A DNA stretch of 32,630 nt. Source: a virus. This document shows, piece after piece, positions 29,637 through 32,630 of the stretch. The notes beneath the pieces were generated by a model that searched no databases, was not told where the DNA came from, and was given only the letters and a program-made list of their open reading frames with translations. The DNA lies in IMG/VR virus record IMGVR_UViG_3300045996_000216, positions 1-32,630 of that record; one strand, given 5' to 3'. A program made the translations under genes and the position numbers. Positions within the stretch are counted from its first letter, which is position 1; each line of letters starts with the position of its first letter.

Positions 29637-29798
29637 ATGAAGTACGGGCCGCTGATCTGGCTAGGCATCCCGCTGGTGATGTACCTCGGCCAGTCGGTCT
29701 TTGTCTACCTGGAGCAAGGGCGGTACGGGATGGCCCTTTGTGTCGCGGCCTACAGTTTGGCGAACGTGGGACTCATCCTCGACGCTTACGGTATCTAG
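29637..29798 (+). CDS. small two-helix membrane protein (53 aa)
   Basis: ATG 29637: MKYGPLIWLGIPLVMYLGQS, VFVYLEQGRYGMALCVAAYS and LANVGLILDAYGI. Two hydrophobic segments flank a polar turn EQGRYG. The ribosome site is weak (TAGG nine bases before). Convergent with, and just touching, the reverse gene at 29795-30067. Inner membrane protein of unknown function, last of the forward moron unit. Confidence 0.58.
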   Translation: MKYGPLIWLGIPLVMYLGQSVFVYLEQGRYGMALCVAAYSLANVGLILDAYGI

Positions 29799-30067
29799 CC
29801 TTTGCGGATGGCGGCGGCACAGTGCCCAGCGCCCGCCTCGTAACCGTACCCGTAGTCTTCCAGCCCCTCGATACTCTCGACGCTTTCGCACACCTTTGCC
29901 GCGCGCTCCCTCTCTAGCAGGATACACTGCTCTCCCCAAGCCTTGACGTACTTCTCCAGTTCTTCCCACATCTCTTGAGCATGGAGCGTGTGCGCGGTGC
30001 GATAGTTCAAGGCGTGCCAGCCTAAGCATTGCTCGGCTTCTTCGCCATCTAGCGGTGGTAGTTCCAT
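29795..30067 (-). CDS. small ERERC-type phage protein (90 aa)
   Basis: Best start is ATG 30067, with GAGAGAG before it; further in-frame starts at 30079 and 30100 lie in the operator-like region. MELPPLDGEEAEQCLGWHAL then YVKAWGEQCILLERERAAKV and GAGHCAAAIRKG. The ending shares the ERERxA...CAAAIR(K/G) pattern with the reverse-strand gene at 14103-14321. Helical and acidic with no catalytic motif. Function unknown. It is part of a reverse-reading block with 30174-30560. Confidence 0.65.
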   Translation of the reverse strand: MELPPLDGEEAEQCLGWHALNYRTAHTLHAQEMWEELEKYVKAWGEQCILLERERAAKVCESVESIEGLEDYGYGYEAGAGHCAAAIRKG

Positions 30068-30077
30068 CTCTCTCTCC

Positions 30078-30092
30078 ATATCTGATAGATAT
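30078..30092. promoter_or_regulatory. inverted repeat upstream of the reverse small gene
   Basis: ATATCT-GAT-AGATAT, perfect six-base arms, sits 11 bases upstream of the preferred start of 29795-30067. A looser inverted repeat CTGCC-N12-GGCAG follows. Operator for a phage regulator is a possibility; nothing in the window identifies the binder. Confidence 0.35.
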
Positions 30093-30128
30093 ACTGCCAA
30101 TATCGGTAAAGGCAGGATACCGTCTATT

Positions 30129-30170
30129 TCACTTGGGCTCGTCCGCTTGATCGGGCGGAGAATCTTTCAT
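30129..30170 (-). CDS. very short frame in a repeated element (13 aa)
   Basis: ATG 30170 begins three bases after the stop of the gene at 30174-30560 and encodes MKDSPPDQADEPK. The first 15 bases and a later 10-base block recur inverted at 32517-32551, where a forward frame MKDSPNGRRTSPH can be read. Either a translated leader-like peptide, or the remnant of a gene whose ends were duplicated by recombination. I would not call it a gene with confidence. Confidence 0.25.
   Translation of the reverse strand: MKDSPPDQADEPK
30135..30170 (+). repeat. copy A of an inverted pair of elements around the integration module
   Basis: GGGCTCGTCC (30135-30144), 11 bases, then CGGAGAATCTTTCAT (30156-30170). 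Copy B is at 32517-32551 on the opposite strand with a 10-base gap. Confidence 0.75.
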
Positions 30171-30173
30171 GGG

Positions 30174-30560
30174 CTAAATGAAGCCGTGCAACTTCACGGC
30201 ATCGCGCGGGTTGAAGTGAATGCCTTGTCCAAACATGCTGCCAAATACATAGGCTGTGTTCTCGGGGATTGCGGAAGTGGTGCCGAACGTCGCCAGCAGC
30301 CACGCATCCGTCTCGGCCTGCTGTTCCTTTGTCAGAAGCTCGAACTCGTCGCCGTACTTCGTGCGGACCTTGTAGTTCAGCCTGACCTTCGGGAATTCTG
30401 GAGCGATGAAAACCGGCATGCCAAACAGGCTCATGCCCGAATCTCGCGGCGGCATGAGGTGTTTCAGTTCGTCCATCGTCTCGCGCAGTCGGGCCAATGT
30501 GAGACTCTCCGCCGTCCCGGTGGGCACTGCCACATCTGCCTTATGGTTTTGGTCTTCCAT
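30174..30560 (-). CDS. phage protein of unknown function (128 aa)
   Basis: ATG 30560 behind AAAGGAGAAAGAG, a very strong ribosome site. MEDQNHKADVAVPTGTAESL, RETMDELKHLMPPRDSGMSL, FGMPVFIAPEFPKVRLNYKV and LTKEQQAETDAWLLATFGTT. Alpha/beta-looking, soluble, no signal. I recognise the type as a hypothetical protein of Burkholderia-like phages. It is upstream of the very short frame and of 29795-30067 on the same strand. Confidence 0.68.
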   Translation of the reverse strand: MEDQNHKADVAVPTGTAESLTLARLRETMDELKHLMPPRDSGMSLFGMPVFIAPEFPKVRLNYKVRTKYGDEFELLTKEQQAETDAWLLATFGTTSAIPENTAYVFGSMFGQGIHFNPRDAVKLHGFI

Positions 30561-30611
30561 CTCTTTCTCCTTTAAGGATGCCTACAGGCTCGCTGCAATC
30601 TGCTTGGAAAG

Positions 30612-30800
30612 CTTCTAACGCCGTTTGCCCGCCCCTCTAAGAACGAGCCTCAATTCTCATTCTGCCGGTTAGAAGAAAACTCCGTAAGTCGTTGATTCAT
30701 TGGACTTGGCGATCTGCCTTCTAAGCAGGTTGTCGGGGGTTCGATTCCCTCCGGGCAGGCCATCCTCAACTTCTAACGGCGGGCGATTCTTCTAACGGCG
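30612..30800 (+). other. attP: phage attachment site attP with arm-type repeats
   Basis: The core is the 3' part of a tRNA-Arg(TCT) gene (30713-30762). Around it are four copies of a 12-base word: CTTCTAACGCCG (30612-30623), its inverse form GCCGGTTAGAAG (30664-30675), CTTCTAACGGCG (30770-30781) and CTTCTAACGGCG (30789-30800). The anticodon loop itself supplies a related CTTCTAAGCAGG (30718-30729). Tyrosine integrases bind arm sites on both sides of the core in attP, so this is a plausible complete attP. The integrase gene lies 370 bases to the right on the other strand. Confidence 0.75.
30713..30762 (+). pseudogene. 3' part of a tRNA-Arg(TCT) gene (att core)
   Basis: Anticodon arm TCTGC-CTTCTAA-GCAGG with anticodon TCT (30720-30722), variable loop TTGTC, T-arm GGGGG-TTCGATT-CCCTC (30735-30751), acceptor strand CGGGCAG, discriminator G and encoded CCA (30760-30762). 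No D-arm or matching 5' acceptor strand (CTGCCCG) precedes it, so it is not a functional tRNA. On integration it would rebuild the 3' end of the host tRNA gene. Confidence 0.85.
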
Positions 30801-31172
30801 AAGGTCGTCCGGGTGGATGCCAAACAGCTTGGCTACCGGCTCACGCAGACCGTCCCGCGCTTCCCGCAACTGTGCCTCCAGTTCGGCTATCCTGGCCTCC
30901 ATGTGCGTGACGGCAGGGTCTTCCGCCAGCCTTTGTGCTGCGCCGTAGGTTGCATCGCTGACGTAGCTCAGGTCGGCATAGCCGCTCAAGCTGTATCCGA
31001 TCAGTTGGGAGAATTGCTCCCGGTCGTCCTGGCTGAAGTCCATCGCCGCCATTTCGTTCAGGCCCATGCCACGGGATTGAGCCCAGTCCAGCAGATGCGA
31101 AACCATCCTGTTTTCCTTGAAGCGCAGAACGCCCTGGGCGTCCGTTGCCAGCGGCTGAATAGGGTTCGTCAT
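30792..31172 (-). CDS. conserved phage protein next to integrase (126 aa)
   Basis: Start ATG 31172, coupled to the integrase stop (ATGA). MTNPIQPLATDAQGVLRFKE, DFSQDDREQFSQLIGYSLSG, YADLSYVSDATYGAAQRLAE and the end GLREPVAKLFGIHPDDLRR. This FKEN...L-x-DFS-x2-DREQF-x-QLIGYSLSG pattern is common in temperate phages of Gram-negative hosts, with unknown function. A C-terminal coiled coil (MEARIAELEAQLREARDGLR) is present. Its stop codon lies within one attP arm repeat. Confidence 0.78.
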   Translation of the reverse strand: MTNPIQPLATDAQGVLRFKENRMVSHLLDWAQSRGMGLNEMAAMDFSQDDREQFSQLIGYSLSGYADLSYVSDATYGAAQRLAEDPAVTHMEARIAELEAQLREARDGLREPVAKLFGIHPDDLRR

Positions 31173-32284
31173 CGTGTCGCTCCTGTTTCCTGCGCTTCCA
31201 TCTCCCGCACATAGTCCACCGTCTGTCCTTCGGTGCTGTGCGCGCCCATGATCTGCGCATCCTTGATGCCGCGCTGCTTCTTCGTGTCCGTGATGGCCTT
31301 GGCCCTCAAGTCGTGGAAGTGCAGCCCCTTGATGCCCGCTCGGTCGCAGGCCCGCCACCATGCCGTGGCGAAGGTGGAATACAGCAGCCGCTTGCCGTCC
31401 TTGTTCGTCATCACGTAGCGGGCGGCGTCCAGCGACACCACTGCGGGCCGCTCAAACGCCTTGATGCGCGCCACCACCGCTTGGAGCTTCGGCGTCCAGG
31501 TGATGACCACCTTTGCCCCGGTACTGCCTGCCGTCTTGCTCGGCTTGAAGTACAGCCCTTCGCGGGCGATGTAGGGGGCTACAACCTCCCCGCCTTCCGT
31601 GGCCGCTCGCTTGTCCCAGCGCAGGTCCAGCAGGTCGCCTACCCGTTGGCCGGTGAGGTAGGCCAGGTCAATCAGGGCTGCGAGCATGGGGCCGGACTTC
31701 GTGCGGTGCTGGTCGCCCCATCGCCCCGGTCGGCTGACGATGGCGTGATACTTGATCCTGCGGACTTCGCTGTCGGTCGGGTAGCGGTCACGGGCGGGAG
31801 TGCTCATGCGCTTGATGCTTGCTACCGGGTTGCTGTTCGGCGGGCGGTAGGGCTCGCCTTCGTGGGCCTTTCCTTCGGCGTACCGCATCAGCTCCATGAG
31901 CGCGTGGCGCATCAGGTTGTGCGTGCGCGGCCGGTCCTTGTAGTCCTTCAGGAACTCCAGGCACAGCGGCGTAGTGACTTCCTTGGCGCGGAACTCGGCA
32001 AACTCCGCAGCAATCGCCCCCATGGCCCAGCGGTCGTTCTCCTGCGTCTTCTTGGCGTGCGCTGGCATCACCTCGGCCTGCCAGTCGGCCACCAGCGCTG
32101 GGATGCGGTCAGGCGCGGCGACGGCCGCGCCCAGCCGGGACAACTCCTGATAGAAGGCAGGCAGTCCAGCGGCGACGAGGCTGATCTTGACCCACACCCG
32201 TTTCTTGCCATCGGGGCGAACGCGGTAGTACCACCGGCCCTTGGCGGTGTAGCCCTGCGGCAGTTCCGGGTGTTGTCGTGTCAT
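31169..32284 (-). CDS. int: tyrosine-recombinase integrase
   Basis: 371 aa. N-terminal arm-binding region with a basic beta-strand cluster (GRWYYRVRPDGKKRVWVK), a core-binding domain (about 60-160; MRHALMELMRYAEGKAHEGE) and a catalytic domain. Catalytic residues can be placed: R214 in LTGQRVGD, K250 in KPSKTAG, H324 and R327 in FHDLRAKA, H349 in GAHST and Tyr358 in QTVDYV. It should catalyse attP x attB recombination in a tRNA-Arg(TCT) gene. The arm-type repeats beside the core are its likely arm sites. Preceded by the DUF4224 gene in an overlapping operon. Confidence 0.93.
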   Translation of the reverse strand: MTRQHPELPQGYTAKGRWYYRVRPDGKKRVWVKISLVAAGLPAFYQELSRLGAAVAAPDRIPALVADWQAEVMPAHAKKTQENDRWAMGAIAAEFAEFRAKEVTTPLCLEFLKDYKDRPRTHNLMRHALMELMRYAEGKAHEGEPYRPPNSNPVASIKRMSTPARDRYPTDSEVRRIKYHAIVSRPGRWGDQHRTKSGPMLAALIDLAYLTGQRVGDLLDLRWDKRAATEGGEVVAPYIAREGLYFKPSKTAGSTGAKVVITWTPKLQAVVARIKAFERPAVVSLDAARYVMTNKDGKRLLYSTFATAWWRACDRAGIKGLHFHDLRAKAITDTKKQRGIKDAQIMGAHSTEGQTVDYVREMEAQETGATR

Positions 32285-32514
32285 CGGTTGGCCTGGCGGT
32301 GTTTGCGCAGCATGGGCTGATTGGCGGCGTTCACGGCCGCGCCGAGCCCCTGCGCCACCGCATCATAGTGGGGCCGCTCCAACACCACCTCTCCTGTCAC
32401 CTTCGCCAGCCGAGCGCGGTAGAACCCCTGCGCCTTCAGCTCGCGCAGTTGGTCCGCTGGACGCTTGTAGCCCGTCAGCCGCTCGATGGTGTCGGCGTCG
32501 ATGAGGTCAGACAT
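32281..32514 (-). CDS. DUF4224 excisionase-like protein (77 aa)
   Basis: ATG 32514. MSDLIDADTIERLTGYKRPA, DQLRELKAQGFYRARLAKVT and GEVVLERPHYDAVAQGLG. TGY-x3-A-x-Q-x2-x-L-x3-G with the following FYRARL and LERPHYDAV is the DUF4224 pattern, which almost always sits directly before a tyrosine integrase. By position and small size it is a candidate recombination directionality factor, but biochemical proof for the family is not known to me. Coupled to integrase by an ATGA overlap. Confidence 0.82.
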   Translation of the reverse strand: MSDLIDADTIERLTGYKRPADQLRELKAQGFYRARLAKVTGEVVLERPHYDAVAQGLGAAVNAANQPMLRKHRQANR

Positions 32515-32630
32515 CTATGAAAGATTCTCCGAATGGAAGGAGGACGAGCCCACATTGAATTGAAGGCTGTTTGTCACTCATAGGCTATATAGATAACTCT
32601 GGAGTCAGAAGGGGGAGGGGAGATGCTTTT
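32515..32630. promoter_or_regulatory. upstream region of the integration operon
   Basis: Contains repeat copy B (32517-32551). On the reverse strand TATCTATATAGCC (around 32587-32599) offers -10-like sequences, but no convincing -35 is visible. The forward strand ends with a GGGGGAGGGGAG ribosome-site-like run and ATG at 32623, which could open a gene leaving the window; too little is visible to call it. Confidence 0.3.
32517..32551 (-). repeat. copy B of an inverted pair of elements around the integration module
   Basis: On the reverse strand: GGGCTCGTCC (32551-32542), 10 bases, then CGGAGAATCTTTCAT (32531-32517). It matches copy A (30135-30170) in both blocks and order. Confidence 0.75.

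Noticed and set aside
30700-30762. A functional tRNA-Arg gene
   Set aside because: The anticodon and T arms are fine, but no D-arm or 5' acceptor strand pairing with CGGGCAG precedes them; it is the att core.
31238-32320. Forward open frame opposite integrase
   Set aside because: Antisense of the integrase, which has all catalytic residues.
30612-32514. Reading the tRNA fragment as attL or attR of an integrated prophage
   Set aside because: Phage genes, including integrase, lie on both sides and arm-type repeats flank the core, which fits attP better.
1-32630. Diversity-generating retroelement, CRISPR array or insertion sequence
   Set aside because: No reverse transcriptase, no template/variable repeat pair, no spaced direct repeats and no transposase are visible.

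Overview
The window is a contiguous stretch of a temperate, short-tailed (podovirus-type) phage genome from a GC-rich proteobacterium. A betaproteobacterium or a xanthomonad-like gammaproteobacterium is my inference from base composition and from the tRNA-Arg(TCT) fragment; the host cannot be fixed from the sequence. The head genes include a P22-type portal, a scaffold, an SU10-type major capsid protein, a head-tail adaptor, a gp10-like nozzle protein and several low-complexity ejection-type proteins. No tape measure, tube or sheath gene is present.

Layout. Positions 1-4711 (+) are the right part of an early operon with tightly overlapping genes: the end of a polynucleotide kinase/HAD phosphatase-like gene, small HTH proteins, a GIY-YIG/T5orf172 protein, a replication-initiator-like protein with a possible origin inside its gene, NinB, NinG, two winged-helix proteins and a zinc-binding protein in the position of a late antiterminator. 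Positions 4712-5197 are a structured non-coding late leader. It contains what I read as a complete hammerhead self-cleaving ribozyme (4867-4943) and ends in an intrinsic terminator just upstream of the first late gene. Positions 5198-7803 encode the tailspike and two accessory virion-type proteins. Positions 7842-14071 encode packaging and head genes. Positions 14103-17279 are an insertion-like block: a reverse-strand moron, a small conserved gene, a TPR-glycosyltransferase, a GT-A glycosyltransferase and a methyltransferase. Positions 17252-25316 encode the adaptor, nozzle and ejection proteins. Positions 25281-25697 (-) are a lipoprotein/membrane-protein pair. Positions 26012-27288 are the lysis cassette: dual-start holin, second membrane protein, GH24 endolysin, Rz and embedded Rz1. 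Positions 27257-30560 are morons on both strands, including an HslV-like Ntn hydrolase and an HTH-metallophosphoesterase. Positions 30612-32514 are the integration module: attP, a conserved small gene, tyrosine integrase and a DUF4224 excisionase-like protein.

The att core is the 3' part of a tRNA-Arg(TCT) gene with encoded CCA. Repeats of CTTCTAAC-type sit on both sides of it, and integrase lies beyond it. This is what an unintegrated attP looks like, so the window is most likely taken from a virion, circular or assembled phage genome and not from an integrated prophage. No CI/Cro-type repressor is visible; the immunity region should lie outside the window.

The most notable item is the hammerhead in the late leader. 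Others are the glycosylation/methylation cassette inside the head operon, the complete attP with arm-type repeats, and a 36-bp element repeated in inverted orientation around the integration module.
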